From a virus: a DNA stretch of 23,646 bases. The stretch covers positions 1 through 23,646 of the IMG/VR virus record IMGVR_UViG_3300030451_001662, one strand, 5' to 3'. This document shows positions 1 through 6,666 of this stretch, piece after piece (the first letter of the stretch is position 1; each line of letters begins with the position of its first letter). Below the pieces are notes generated by a model that was not told where the DNA came from, ran no database searches, and saw only the letters and a list, made by a program, of their open reading frames with translations. Made by a program: the position numbers and the translations under genes.

Positions 1-12
1 CGCATGGCTAGT

Positions 13-48
13 GGGTAGGCATATTAGGGTGGTCGGGGGTAGGTGGGG
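13..48 (+). other. G-rich tract downstream of terminase small subunit
   Basis: The stretch beyond the stop of the terminase small subunit gene is not coding as far as the window shows. Its plus strand carries four runs of three or more G (13-15, 27-29, 35-39, 45-48) separated by 11, 5 and 5 bases. This could in principle form a weak G-quadruplex; on the terminase mRNA strand it is C-rich. No hairpin with a T tail is visible. The role is unknown. Confidence 0.3.
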
Positions 49-81
49 TGATAGTAGATAGCCCAACAAAAAGGGGGCGGG

Positions 82-558
82 TCACTCGCCCATCAACACC
101 GCCAAACGCCGTTGCAAATCCGCCTCGATGTCGGAGGCAGTGCGGTCTGACTTCTCTTCAGTCTTCACTGTATCGCTGAACATACCGATTGAACGCCCCA
201 ACTGTGTGAGGGCTTGAACGCGAGCCGATGGACTGTCACCCATTGCCTCTTCTTTGAGCCTGTCAGTCACCCAGATTTTCAGCTTGTCTTCCTCTGTCCG
301 TTTACGTGCGGTGATATCCTCAGTTATCGCCTTTATCCTACTTGTGACCTTAGTGTTCTTAGTCGCTAGGTTTGAGGCGTTTACCCATACTGTAGAAGGT
401 TTTGTGCCTTCTTTGACGTTATATGCCGTTTTATAGGCATCAGTCAGTGTCTGACCCTGTGCGACTAGCTGACAGAAGTGTTCCTGTTTAGCTGTTAGCT
501 TGTCCCCTTCATCTGACACTATTGTCAGGTGTGGATGATTGTCTTTATCTTTACCCAT
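82..558 (-). CDS. terS: terminase small subunit
   Basis: 158 aa. Small terminase subunits bind the packaging site on concatemeric DNA and pass it to the large subunit motor. The N-terminal half (about residues 20-80) has the Terminase_2 pattern: LTAKQEHFCQLVAQGQT, then a YKTAYNV segment and a helix rich in Asn/Ala (NASNLATKNTKV) that leads to an IKAI helix, as in family members with an N-terminal helix-turn-helix. The C-terminal part (about 85-158) is charged and helical and would oligomerise and contact the large subunit. The ATG at 558 is preceded by AGGGATAGAGAC, an acceptable ribosome site. The large subunit is not in the window; it may lie past the left edge after at least 80 noncoding bases. 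Family assignment is from motif recognition, without a search. Confidence 0.82.
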   Translation of the reverse strand: MGKDKDNHPHLTIVSDEGDKLTAKQEHFCQLVAQGQTLTDAYKTAYNVKEGTKPSTVWVNASNLATKNTKVTSRIKAITEDITARKRTEEDKLKIWVTDRLKEEAMGDSPSARVQALTQLGRSIGMFSDTVKTEEKSDRTASDIEADLQRRLAVLMGE

Positions 559-616
559 GTCTCTATCCCTATGAAGTGCCGCAACTATGCGCTATCGCTT
601 GGTCGGGCTTTTAAAA

Positions 617-632
617 TTGTACTACCGTATAA
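617..632 (-). promoter_or_regulatory. dispersed 16-bp dyad, copy 1
   Basis: On the minus strand this reads TTATACGGTAGTACAA. It matches the consensus TTATACCATCGTACAA except in the four-base centre. It lies 58 bases upstream of the terminase small subunit ATG and points in the direction of that gene. Confidence 0.55.
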
Positions 633-944
633 ATATACCAGCCCAGACACGCTACCACTACCCAGCATTCTGTTCCTGTTTCGTTCTCATTAACCTATTT
701 TTAGTTAAACAGGCAATGTTCTTGTTTTGTTCATGCCGTTTAATGGCGTTTTAAGCCCCACTGAGAGGCTTTAGGTATTTTTGCTAGGAAACATACACGG
801 ATAGTCGCTGAGAGCGCTCAGTGAGCGTTTTAGGTTTTGTCAACACTTTTGTGCATTTTAAGCGTCAATAATCCGACACCCCCAAAAAAGGGTTTTCTGC
901 ATATATATGGTGTCGATGCACCCGATAATTATTTTAAACTTTTT

Positions 945-960
945 TTGTACGATAGTACTT
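945..960 (-). promoter_or_regulatory. dispersed 16-bp dyad, copy 2
   Basis: Minus-strand reading AAGTACTATCGTACAA. Both halves carry complete GTAC. It lies just upstream of a weak plus-strand promoter candidate (TTTACA at 968-973) and of the hairpin-rich leader, so it could control the rightward operon; by orientation it would point toward the terminase gene. Confidence 0.55.
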
Positions 961-1004
961 TTAGGGGTTTACAATTCATTTTAGATAGCTTATTTAAAGA
1001 GAGC

Positions 1005-1212
1005 CTGCTGGTAGCAAGCGCGGCTCTGCCGCCCCTCCTTCAGGACGCACGGATTGAGTACCCTCTTGGGTTAAACGTCCCAGCATCTGTTCTGGCGAAC
1101 AGCGCGATTTATCGCGGCACGACTGGCAAGGCTCTCAACACGACCCCCAACACTGGCGCAGTAGCGTTAAGAGGGACACGGTTTTCCTGTCGCTGGGTAT
1201 TGGTAGCCCAGC
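1005..1212 (+). ncRNA. hairpin-rich leader or noncoding RNA candidate
   Basis: Consecutive short inverted repeats fill this stretch: TGCT/AGCA (1006-1016), GCGG/CCGC (1020-1032), GGACG/CGTCC (1043-1080) enclosing ACCC/GGGT (1060-1071), CTGTTC/GAACAG with a four-base loop (1087-1102), CGCGAT/ATCGCG (1103-1116), ACTG/CAGT (1152-1162), GACA-GG/CC-TGTC with one bulge and a TTTT loop (1175-1191), and GCTGGG/CCCAGC (1192-1212). The frame that crosses it has only a TTG start and no ribosome site. It ends 32 bases before the gene at 1245, so it would be that gene's 5' leader if transcribed from about 1000. Function unknown. Confidence 0.4.
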
Positions 1213-1244
1213 CTGACGAGTAACCACGAAACAGGAGACTGAAC

Positions 1245-1538
1245 ATGACTGCATACCGCCACGCTAAAATCGCCGAATTACTTTCAATCTTTTGGGCTTG
1301 CAATGATGCTGACTCTGAGAACGCCCCCAGCTGGACGCGTCCAAATATGTCAGGCACAGTTTGCAATCCGCTATCACAGGCGATAAGGGCGTTACTGCAC
1401 GCTGACTTTTATACCTATGACAACGCCAACGAATTGATTGAGCAGACCATGACCATGCTTCTGGATGACTTTGCTCACTTTGATTACCAAGTGACTGGCA
1501 CAGTCAATTTTATATTGTCGGACAATGGATGCTCATAA
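1245..1538 (+). CDS. hypothetical protein, 97 aa
   Basis: First gene of the long rightward block. The ATG follows ACAGGAGACTGAAC, a clear ribosome site at good spacing. The product is acidic in its second half, with two likely helices (about residues 4-20 and 60-78, NANELIEQTMTMLLDDFAHF) and two Cys. No signal peptide, membrane segment or recognised motif is seen. A row of three hairpins follows the stop codon. I do not recognise the family; its position behind a structured leader suggests an early phage protein, which is inference only. Confidence 0.65.
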   Translation: MTAYRHAKIAELLSIFWACNDADSENAPSWTRPNMSGTVCNPLSQAIRALLHADFYTYDNANELIEQTMTMLLDDFAHFDYQVTGTVNFILSDNGCS

Positions 1539-1551
1539 GCTACCTGATGAT

Positions 1552-1613
1552 GGGCGCGTAGGACACGCCCGAAACACCGCGCCCTGCGGTGTCGTAGCGT
1601 CCTGCTACTTTTT
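1552..1613 (+). terminator. three tandem hairpins, last one with T tail
   Basis: GGGCG/CGCCC (1552-1570), ACACCGC/GCGGTGT around a five-base loop (1574-1592) and GTAGC/GCTAC around a five-base loop (1594-1608) followed by TTTTT (1609-1613). The last hairpin resembles a weak intrinsic terminator or attenuator. The two five-base loops (GCCCT and GTCCT) are nearly the same. It separates the 97-aa gene from the next one. Confidence 0.5.
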
Positions 1614-1637
1614 ATCAACAATCTTTTGGAGTACCAA

Positions 1638-2309
1638 ATGCAAAAATCTACTTTCGTAATCGCAGACAGCAACCTCAACACTATCGCTTCTAATGAAAAG
1701 CGCATTGGCCTTTTGAAGGGTGATGCCAAAGAGGCAAACGGTGAGGCTCAAACACTTAAACTGAACAGCTACTGCCAGCTAATATCTGGCATTGCTGGGG
1801 CGCCTATGACTTCCAAGTCTAACCTGCCAACCGCTGTGTCATCCAGCCTCAAGGCTGACCTGATGGACATCGGTGGCCTGACTGAGGGCATGGCAAACAA
1901 GATGGTCAAGAACGCAGTCGGCGCTCGCAACGTGTTCAAGATTGGCGGTGACAACATCACCCCTGAGATGGTTACCCAGATATTTGAAGAGCAGGGTATC
2001 TCTTCTGAGGCCAAGCTAATCAAAGCAGTGTCAGGTGATGATGCTAAGTCTAAGGTTCAGCTTGCAGTAGACAAGGTTGCTGGCAAGCGCTCTACCAAAA
2101 AGAATAACAAGGGTGAGCGCATTGACGGTGACAAATGGCTGGGCGGTTTTACCTACGATGAAATCGAAGAGTTCCAGTCAGTGCTGGCTGATGCCTTGCG
2201 TGTTCGCGGTGAGATGGAAGCCGCCGCACAAGAGGCGGCAGACAAGGCTCAGGCTGAGAATGATGCAGTCAATGAGATGACTGCCCAACTTGAAGGTCAG
2301 GCCGCTTAG
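1638..2309 (+). CDS. hypothetical protein, 223 aa
   Basis: An upstream TTG in the same frame was set aside because ATG 1638 has GGAGT six bases before it. The protein starts with a beta-like segment (STFVIADSNL), then long helices, a middle region GGLTEGMANKMVKNAVGA and FKIGGDNITPEMVTQIFEEQ, a basic patch near residues 148-160 (GKRSTKKNNKGERIDGDKW), and a C-terminal Ala/Glu-rich helix (about 185-223) that looks like a coiled coil. I recognise no family. It is followed at once by a terminator hairpin that includes its stop codon. An unusually Ala-rich C terminus and the basic patch suggest a soluble protein that may bind nucleic acid or oligomerise; this is speculation. Confidence 0.75.
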   Translation: MQKSTFVIADSNLNTIASNEKRIGLLKGDAKEANGEAQTLKLNSYCQLISGIAGAPMTSKSNLPTAVSSSLKADLMDIGGLTEGMANKMVKNAVGARNVFKIGGDNITPEMVTQIFEEQGISSEAKLIKAVSGDDAKSKVQLAVDKVAGKRSTKKNNKGERIDGDKWLGGFTYDEIEEFQSVLADALRVRGEMEAAAQEAADKAQAENDAVNEMTAQLEGQAA

Positions 2310-2325
2310 TGCGGCCTTTCCCTCT
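2299..2325 (+). terminator. intrinsic terminator overlapping a stop codon
   Basis: AGGCCGC (2299-2305) pairs with GCGGCCT (2311-2317) around TTAGT, which contains the stop codon of the 223-aa gene. A pyrimidine stretch (TTTCCCTCTTT) follows. Termination is probably partial, because the next gene has only its own ribosome site and no evident promoter. Confidence 0.6.
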
Positions 2326-2348
2326 TTCAACAAAACATGGGAGTAAAC

Positions 2349-2579
2349 ATGATTAAAAAAGAACGCCTACTGTCAGGCTTTTACGGCAGATTTTTTACTG
2401 GCTTCTTCACCAAGCAGGACGGTTCGCGCCGTCCTGTCTGGGGTGTCATCAAGAATGACCCTAATGTGCCAGAACATTTGGCGGTAGTCTTTGACTTACA
2501 CGCCAAGCAATATAGGCGGTTCGATATCAATCTGCCTTTTAACATTAGGTCAGGCAACAATTTTGTTGTCAGCAATTAA
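2349..2579 (+). CDS. small hypothetical protein, 76 aa
   Basis: ATG 2349 is preferred over an in-frame ATG at 2337, because GGGAGT (2339-2344) lies just before it and the same leader precedes the neighbouring genes. The product is basic and rich in aromatic residues at the N terminus (GFYGRFFTGFFTKQDGSRRPVW), followed by alternating beta-like segments (HLAVVFDLHAKQYRRFDINL). It may be a small beta-barrel protein. No family recognised, no membrane segment. It sits directly upstream of the AAA+ gene. Confidence 0.65.
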   Translation: MIKKERLLSGFYGRFFTGFFTKQDGSRRPVWGVIKNDPNVPEHLAVVFDLHAKQYRRFDINLPFNIRSGNNFVVSN

Positions 2580-2605
2580 TTTCAACAACGCATCGGGAGT
2601 TCATT

Positions 2606-3655
2606 ATGCGTATTTCACAAGCTAGTGCCATTGTCGAGGCCGCTATCGACAACCAAATCAAACTGTTCGCCACAGATAATTATCGTGATGCACAGTTGCT
2701 CTACCCATACCTCAATGGTCGCGCTGGGATTGGCAAGACCTGCACAATCACTGGCATCACAGCTAGGCGTGACAACTGGACACATTACATCATGTCCTTA
2801 GCCCAGTTTGATGCTGGCGAGTTGATGGGTATCATTGCAAAAGATGGCGACAAGGCGGTGCGGCTCAAGCCTCACTGGCTGACTATAGTTGAGGAACTTG
2901 CCGCCACCCATGAAGTGGTGGTCTTGTTTCTGGATGAATTGCCGCAAGCGCCTATCGCAAACATGAATGTTGCCAGACAGATTGTGAATGAGCATCGTGC
3001 TGGCGAGTTTGCGTTGCCAAACAACGTGGCAGTCGTGGCGGCTGGCAATCGAGTATCTGACCGCGCTGGCGCAAACAACATACCCAGCCACCTCAAAGAC
3101 TGTCTGCTGTTTCTCAATGTCGAGGCTGACGTTGAAGACACTGTGGCATACTTGAACGGTGTTGGCGCCCATCCAGTTGTCACGGCGTTTATACGCTATC
3201 GTCCCGAATTGCTAAACAAGGTCGAGCGAGACGCTGACAGCAATGCATCACCACGCTCGATGGAACGTCTGTCTTCTATTATCTCATGGGGGCTGGACGA
3301 GACACTTGAGCGCGAGGCTGTAGCTGGTCAGATTGGCGCTGGCAATGCGGCTGAATTTTATGGCTTCAAGCCTGTGTATGAGGCTGGTGCTAATGACATT
3401 GACAGCATCTTGTCTAACCCTGATGGCGCAGATGTCCATGAGGAGCCAAGCATCTGCTATGCAGTGTGTTCTGCTCTAGCGCATCGTGCTGATGACAAGA
3501 ACATTGGCAACGTCATCAAGTATTTGATGCGCCTACCGCACAAAGAGTTTGCGGTGTTTGCTGTTAAAGACGCATACAACCGCAACCCTGCCATCAAGCA
3601 GACACAGGCGTTTCGCCAGTTCTTACTGACGCATGGCAAAGAGTTGATGCTCTAA
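2606..3655 (+). CDS. AAA+ ATPase, MoxR/CobS-like
   Basis: 349 aa. Visible motifs: Walker A GRAGIGKT (residues 38-45), Walker B VVVLFLDE (104-111), a sensor-1 region AAGNRVSD (145-152) and SPRSMERL around 216-223 as a likely sensor-2 arginine region. The order and the AAGN motif are those of MoxR-type AAA+ ATPases, which usually act with a VWA-domain partner to remodel proteins. Exactly such a partner is encoded next door (3721-4875). Phage relatives are often labelled CobS, after cobalt chelatase, but nothing here points to cobalamin synthesis. ATG 2606 has CGGGAGTTCATT before it. A strong terminator follows the stop. Substrate unknown. Confidence 0.85.
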   Translation: MRISQASAIVEAAIDNQIKLFATDNYRDAQLLYPYLNGRAGIGKTCTITGITARRDNWTHYIMSLAQFDAGELMGIIAKDGDKAVRLKPHWLTIVEELAATHEVVVLFLDELPQAPIANMNVARQIVNEHRAGEFALPNNVAVVAAGNRVSDRAGANNIPSHLKDCLLFLNVEADVEDTVAYLNGVGAHPVVTAFIRYRPELLNKVERDADSNASPRSMERLSSIISWGLDETLEREAVAGQIGAGNAAEFYGFKPVYEAGANDIDSILSNPDGADVHEEPSICYAVCSALAHRADDKNIGNVIKYLMRLPHKEFAVFAVKDAYNRNPAIKQTQAFRQFLLTHGKELML

Positions 3656-3661
3656 CATTTG

Positions 3662-3690
3662 ATGGGGCGGTTCATGCCGCCCCATTTATA
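3662..3690 (+). terminator. intrinsic terminator after the AAA+ gene
   Basis: ATGGGGCGG (3662-3670) pairs perfectly with CCGCCCCAT (3677-3685) around TTCATG, followed by a short T-rich run TTTAT. The dispersed dyad begins within this tail. Confidence 0.8.
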
Positions 3691-3701
3691 CCATCGTACA
3701 A
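3686..3701 (+). promoter_or_regulatory. dispersed 16-bp dyad, copy 3
   Basis: TTATACCATCGTACAA, followed by ATTTTT. It lies between a terminator and the ribosome site of the VWA gene, 19 bases before its ATG, and points along the gene. With flanks it matches the copy at 6827-6842 over 22 positions with one difference. Confidence 0.65.
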
Positions 3702-3720
3702 ATTTTTCGGGAGTTCTAAT

Positions 3721-4875
3721 ATGGACGCACAAACTAAAATCGCTCGTGCAAAGACTAGGCTGGTACTTGACCAGCCATTCTGGGGCAACCTAACGCTAGG
3801 CACGCCTTTTCATCAAGACGATAGCATACCCACCATGTGTACTAATGGGAAGTATGTTAAGTGGGGTGAGGCGTTTGTCGATAAGTGTACAGACAAAAAT
3901 GTGATGTTTACAATCGCACATGAGATTGGACACATCATGTTTGAACACTGCACACCTATTGATGAAATTGATGGCAAGCCTGTGAATGCTGAGGTTCAAA
4001 ACATGGCTATGGATTATGTAATCAATCCTATACTTATTGACGGTAATGTTGGTGAGATGCCAGAAGGCGGCCTGTATGACCCTAAATATCATGGTTGGTC
4101 ATGGCTCAAGGTTTACCGCGAGTTGATGAAGATGGATGAGAGCGACCGCCCTCAGCCACAGCCATGGGGTGGCAATGTTGGCTCACCAGAGGACAGCAAC
4201 GGCAAGCCCATAGAGGGTGCAGAATTGGAGCAGTACAAGGCTGGCATAGCACAGCGTGTATTCCAAGCCGCGCAAGTCGCGAAGGCGGCTGGCAAGCTAC
4301 CTGCGGCGATTGAGGAACTGGTCAAGACTATGCGGCGCTCTAAGGTTGACTGGTGTGACGTGTTCAATCGCTTCATTGGCGGCGAACAGCCAGACGACTA
4401 CACATGGCGTAGGCCGCAAAAACGTCAGTGGTTCGACAATGATATCTATATGCCATCTATTGAGCGCATGGGTATCGGTGACGTTGTGGTTGCTGTAGAT
4501 AGTTCAGCCTCAACTGGCGGAAATCATCGGGAATACTTCTTTGGTGTTCTTAATCAGGTTATTGAAGACCATAAACCTACTTCTGTCACAGTCATTACTT
4601 GTGATGCTAAGGTTCAAACCGTCAGGCGTTATGAGCAGGGTGAAATTGTAGAAGACATGGATGTTAAGGGTAACGGTGGCACTAGAGTGGAGCCAGTGTT
4701 CAGATATGTCAGTGAAGAAAACATCAAGTGCGATGCTCTTGTGTATCTCACAGACATGGGCATCTGGGATTTTCCAGACAACACGCCTGACTATCCTGTG
4801 CTGTGGGTGTCAACAGACCCACAGTGTAGTGACGCACCATTTGGTGAGACAACACGCATTGAGGTGGCGGCATAG
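3721..4875 (+). CDS. VWA-domain protein with metallopeptidase-like N-terminal half (DUF2201-like)
   Basis: 384 aa. The N-terminal half has a zinc-peptidase motif HEIGH (67-71) followed by MDYVINPIL (about 97-105), the layout of the peptidase-like domain found in front of VWA-like domains. The C-terminal half is a VWA-like domain with a complete metal site: DSSAS (260-264), the GGT at 319-321 and YLTD (342-345), then PVLWVST. Such proteins act with MoxR-type AAA+ ATPases, and that ATPase is the gene upstream. The hinge near 140-170 is Pro/Gly-rich. ATG 3721 follows CGGGAGTTCTAAT. A dyad and a terminator separate it from the ATPase gene, so the pair may be regulated separately. Whether peptidase activity is retained cannot be judged from sequence alone. 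Confidence 0.83.
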   Translation: MDAQTKIARAKTRLVLDQPFWGNLTLGTPFHQDDSIPTMCTNGKYVKWGEAFVDKCTDKNVMFTIAHEIGHIMFEHCTPIDEIDGKPVNAEVQNMAMDYVINPILIDGNVGEMPEGGLYDPKYHGWSWLKVYRELMKMDESDRPQPQPWGGNVGSPEDSNGKPIEGAELEQYKAGIAQRVFQAAQVAKAAGKLPAAIEELVKTMRRSKVDWCDVFNRFIGGEQPDDYTWRRPQKRQWFDNDIYMPSIERMGIGDVVVAVDSSASTGGNHREYFFGVLNQVIEDHKPTSVTVITCDAKVQTVRRYEQGEIVEDMDVKGNGGTRVEPVFRYVSEENIKCDALVYLTDMGIWDFPDNTPDYPVLWVSTDPQCSDAPFGETTRIEVAA

Positions 4876-4909
4876 TGCCGTCACCCCTTCATCTAATAGG
4901 AGACAATAC

Positions 4910-5722
4910 ATGAAATACACAATCGAAATGCACAGACGTATGCAATTTATCAAACAGCAGATTGCTGAGTGCCAGCGTCAGTGGGAAGACATATTGCCAA
5001 AAGATGTGGCGGGGCAGATTTGCAAAACAGGTCAATACGCTTCCCGCGCAAAGCATGGCCTTATGGAAAAAATGTCACAAGTAGAAGACAGGCTACGACA
5101 GGAAACTGGCAACAGGGATGCTTGGGATGGAGTTGCCTGTTATTTAAAAGAACTACGCAACAGCATAGCCCATGTGCGAAGTGAGTTGCGAGGCGGCGTT
5201 GAAGAGTATGCCCCTGTAAAACGTGCAGGGAAGTACGCCCAAAGACGTGCTGATGACTTGCTATCTAACGCATTCCCACGCACAAGCATAGACCTGCATG
5301 TCGGCGCTGGTCATGAAGTTGGGGCAAAACACAATGACGCAAGCACGAAATGGAATTTACGCAATGACGTAACAGTCGGCGTAGCATGGTTCAAGTCTGT
5401 CGGTAAGCGTGGCTTTGGCCTGATAAAAGCGCCAGAGGGTACGCTGTTTGTTCTTAGATGCAAGCCTCGCTCTGTTAAGTATGTAGACGAAGATGGTATG
5501 AATGCTTTTGAAGTTCAGGCTGTCGGGTTCAAGCATGGCAAGTGCTACGACATGAACGGCTGGCTGGTGACCCATCAATCCAGTGACCACAGTCACAAGT
5601 TGCCGCTAGTCTGTAAGTATACTGGTAGCATGAACTTTCCCCATGCTTTCGGTGTCAATCTGGGCAAGGCTCACAAACTGTTGCAACGGCGTACCGTTGC
5701 ACATCTCACCAAACAACTTTGA
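4910..5722 (+). CDS. hypothetical protein, 270 aa
   Basis: The frame is open far upstream into the VWA gene, but ATG 4910 follows AATAGGAGACAATAC and starts right after that gene, so it is chosen. The N-terminal half (about 1-110) is helical and charged with likely coiled-coil segments (KQQIAECQRQWEDIL, MEKMSQVEDRLRQE). The C-terminal half is beta-rich and contains many His and Cys (CYDMNGWLVTHQSSDHSHK, VCKYTG). The residues do not form a clear zinc-binding spacing. No family recognised. It is co-directional with the ATPase/VWA pair and could be part of the same function, but this is not shown. Confidence 0.72.
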   Translation: MKYTIEMHRRMQFIKQQIAECQRQWEDILPKDVAGQICKTGQYASRAKHGLMEKMSQVEDRLRQETGNRDAWDGVACYLKELRNSIAHVRSELRGGVEEYAPVKRAGKYAQRRADDLLSNAFPRTSIDLHVGAGHEVGAKHNDASTKWNLRNDVTVGVAWFKSVGKRGFGLIKAPEGTLFVLRCKPRSVKYVDEDGMNAFEVQAVGFKHGKCYDMNGWLVTHQSSDHSHKLPLVCKYTGSMNFPHAFGVNLGKAHKLLQRRTVAHLTKQL

Positions 5723-5733
5723 TGGGAGAAGTC

Positions 5734-6075
5734 ATGGTAAATGTAGAAACCAGAATGGCATCTATTGTCATTCCAAACATGAATGAAGATGGGGACATTT
5801 TTGTCCCCATCCAAAGAGAAGCAGTTGAAATCTTCATAGATGATTTTGGCGGGGCAACCGCATATGAATGCAACGGCTTTTGGGATAAATCTCAAAAGGT
5901 CATATCATGTTTAAAGATTGACGTGGCTGTTGATATGTTGCCTTTGAGTATTGCAAAGTTTATGGCTGTCGCTGAATTGATTGCTTATAAACTGAACGTC
6001 CACAGTGTCATGGTGACTAAACCTGACGGCACTGTAGTATTTGTGAAAGGTGGTTTACACGATGACGCTAGTTAA
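5734..6075 (+). CDS. hypothetical protein, 113 aa
   Basis: ATG 5734 is chosen over an upstream TTG and an ATG because GGGAG (5724-5728) lies at ideal spacing. The acidic product has beta-like strands (SIVIPNMNEDGDIFVPI, AVEIFIDDFGG), one Cys-containing helix and a C-terminal beta hairpin (VMVTKPDGTVVFVKGG). No family recognised. An almost perfect 10-bp hairpin is embedded in codons 19-26. The end overlaps the start of the next gene by 14 bases, so the two are probably translationally coupled. Confidence 0.68.
   Translation: MVNVETRMASIVIPNMNEDGDIFVPIQREAVEIFIDDFGGATAYECNGFWDKSQKVISCLKIDVAVDMLPLSIAKFMAVAELIAYKLNVHSVMVTKPDGTVVFVKGGLHDDAS
5788..5811 (+). repeat. perfect 10-bp inverted repeat inside a coding region
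   Basis: GATGGGGACA (5788-5797) and TGTCCCCATC (5802-5811) are separated by TTTT. In mRNA this is a stable tetraloop hairpin, about 55 bases after the start codon of the 113-aa gene. It may slow ribosomes or control mRNA decay. Confidence 0.6.
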
Positions 6076-6277
6076 TATTACCCTTACCATTGACGAGGCT
6101 TACGCAGTCTCTGATGCAATGGAAGCACACATTGATGGTATGACCACAGCATACGGCAAAGGATTGCGTGAGAAGCTATCCTCAGCGCTGTCTGCTGATG
6201 CCACCATTGATGCGGCAATAGAAGACCATAAGTTTGCCACGGCTGTAGAAGATGCAATGGAGCAAGATGATGATTAG
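6062..6277 (+). CDS. small hypothetical protein, 71 aa
   Basis: The ATG at 6062 overlaps the end of the 113-aa gene by 14 bases and has AAAGGTGG before it. An upstream GTG in frame is less likely. The product is acidic and helical, ending in a very acidic tail (DAMEQDDD), with a Thr/Ala-rich central part (LSADATIDAAIEDHK). No motif recognised. It is part of a chain of four short overlapping genes that runs from 5734 to 6666. Confidence 0.62.
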   Translation: MTLVNITLTIDEAYAVSDAMEAHIDGMTTAYGKGLREKLSSALSADATIDAAIEDHKFATAVEDAMEQDDD

Positions 6278-6497
6278 TTGGCATAACGCACCCAATTTCA
6301 AATACAATGGCTACAGGTACGCACCTGACATTGATGAGGATGACGAGGGTGTACGCAAGGCATCTCACGATGTCTACAAGATTGGCGGTGATGACAGCAT
6401 TGATTTCAGTATTGACGCATCGCCATATAGGTGGCTAACATATGATGAGTTCACTTATCATGTGGATATGATGAGGGGGAATGTATATGATGACTAG
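6270..6497 (+). CDS. small hypothetical protein, 75 aa
   Basis: Start at ATG 6270, seven bases after GGAG (6259-6262), overlapping the end of the previous gene by 8 bases. In-frame ATGs at 6252 and 6267 are alternatives. The product is acidic and rich in Tyr and Asp (RYAPDIDEDDEGVRK, WLTYDEFTYHVDMM). No motif or membrane segment. Unknown function. Confidence 0.6.
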   Translation: MISWHNAPNFKYNGYRYAPDIDEDDEGVRKASHDVYKIGGDDSIDFSIDASPYRWLTYDEFTYHVDMMRGNVYDD

Positions 6498-6666
6498 GTT
6501 TATGATGTGGTGCTACACTTGGGTGCTTGGCCTTGTTGTAATGATGGCTGGCACTGGTGCAGTAGAAAATCCAAATGGTCATGTGGTTGCTGGTGTTGTT
6601 GTTATGTACACTGGATGTGGAATGATGATAGTAGCAACTATTCAACTGGTCAGAAAAAAACGATAA
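6487..6666 (+). CDS. two-TM mini membrane protein, 59 aa
   Basis: ATG 6487 lies seven bases after AGGGGG; ATG 6481 is too close to it. The product has two hydrophobic segments, about residues 8-26 (WCYTWVLGLVVMMAGTGAV) and 33-54 (HVVAGVVVMYTGCGMMIVATIQ), joined by a short ENPNG turn, and ends in RKKR. This topology puts both ends in the cytoplasm by the positive-inside rule. Small class II holins and superinfection-exclusion proteins look like this, but no lysis gene lies nearby, so function is open. The stop codon touches the strongly folded noncoding region that follows. Confidence 0.6.
   Translation: MMTRFMMWCYTWVLGLVVMMAGTGAVENPNGHVVAGVVVMYTGCGMMIVATIQLVRKKR

Larger units (their letters stand above)
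559..1244. other. long intergenic region, divergent control region
   Basis: About 690 bases between the minus-strand terminase gene and the plus-strand gene at 1245. No reading frame here has a credible start and ribosome site. The left part (559-1000) is AT-rich and contains two copies of the dispersed dyad (617-632 and 945-960) and small hairpins at 808-821 and 815-827. The right part (1005-1212) is richer in GC and packed with short hairpins. Because transcription diverges from here, promoters for both sides should lie inside. A possible plus-strand promoter is TTTACA at 968-973 with TATTTA 17 bases later, but the -10 match is poor. Confidence 0.6.

Noticed and set aside
837-1223. 128-aa plus-strand reading frame in the terminase intergenic region
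   Set aside because: It starts at TTG with no ribosome site, composition changes abruptly in the middle, and it runs through the hairpin series. I treat it as noncoding.
2606-4875. Cobalt chelatase subunits CobS/CobT
   Set aside because: Only the general AAA+ and VWA folds match; there are no corrin synthesis genes and the peptidase-like half differs from chelatase subunits.
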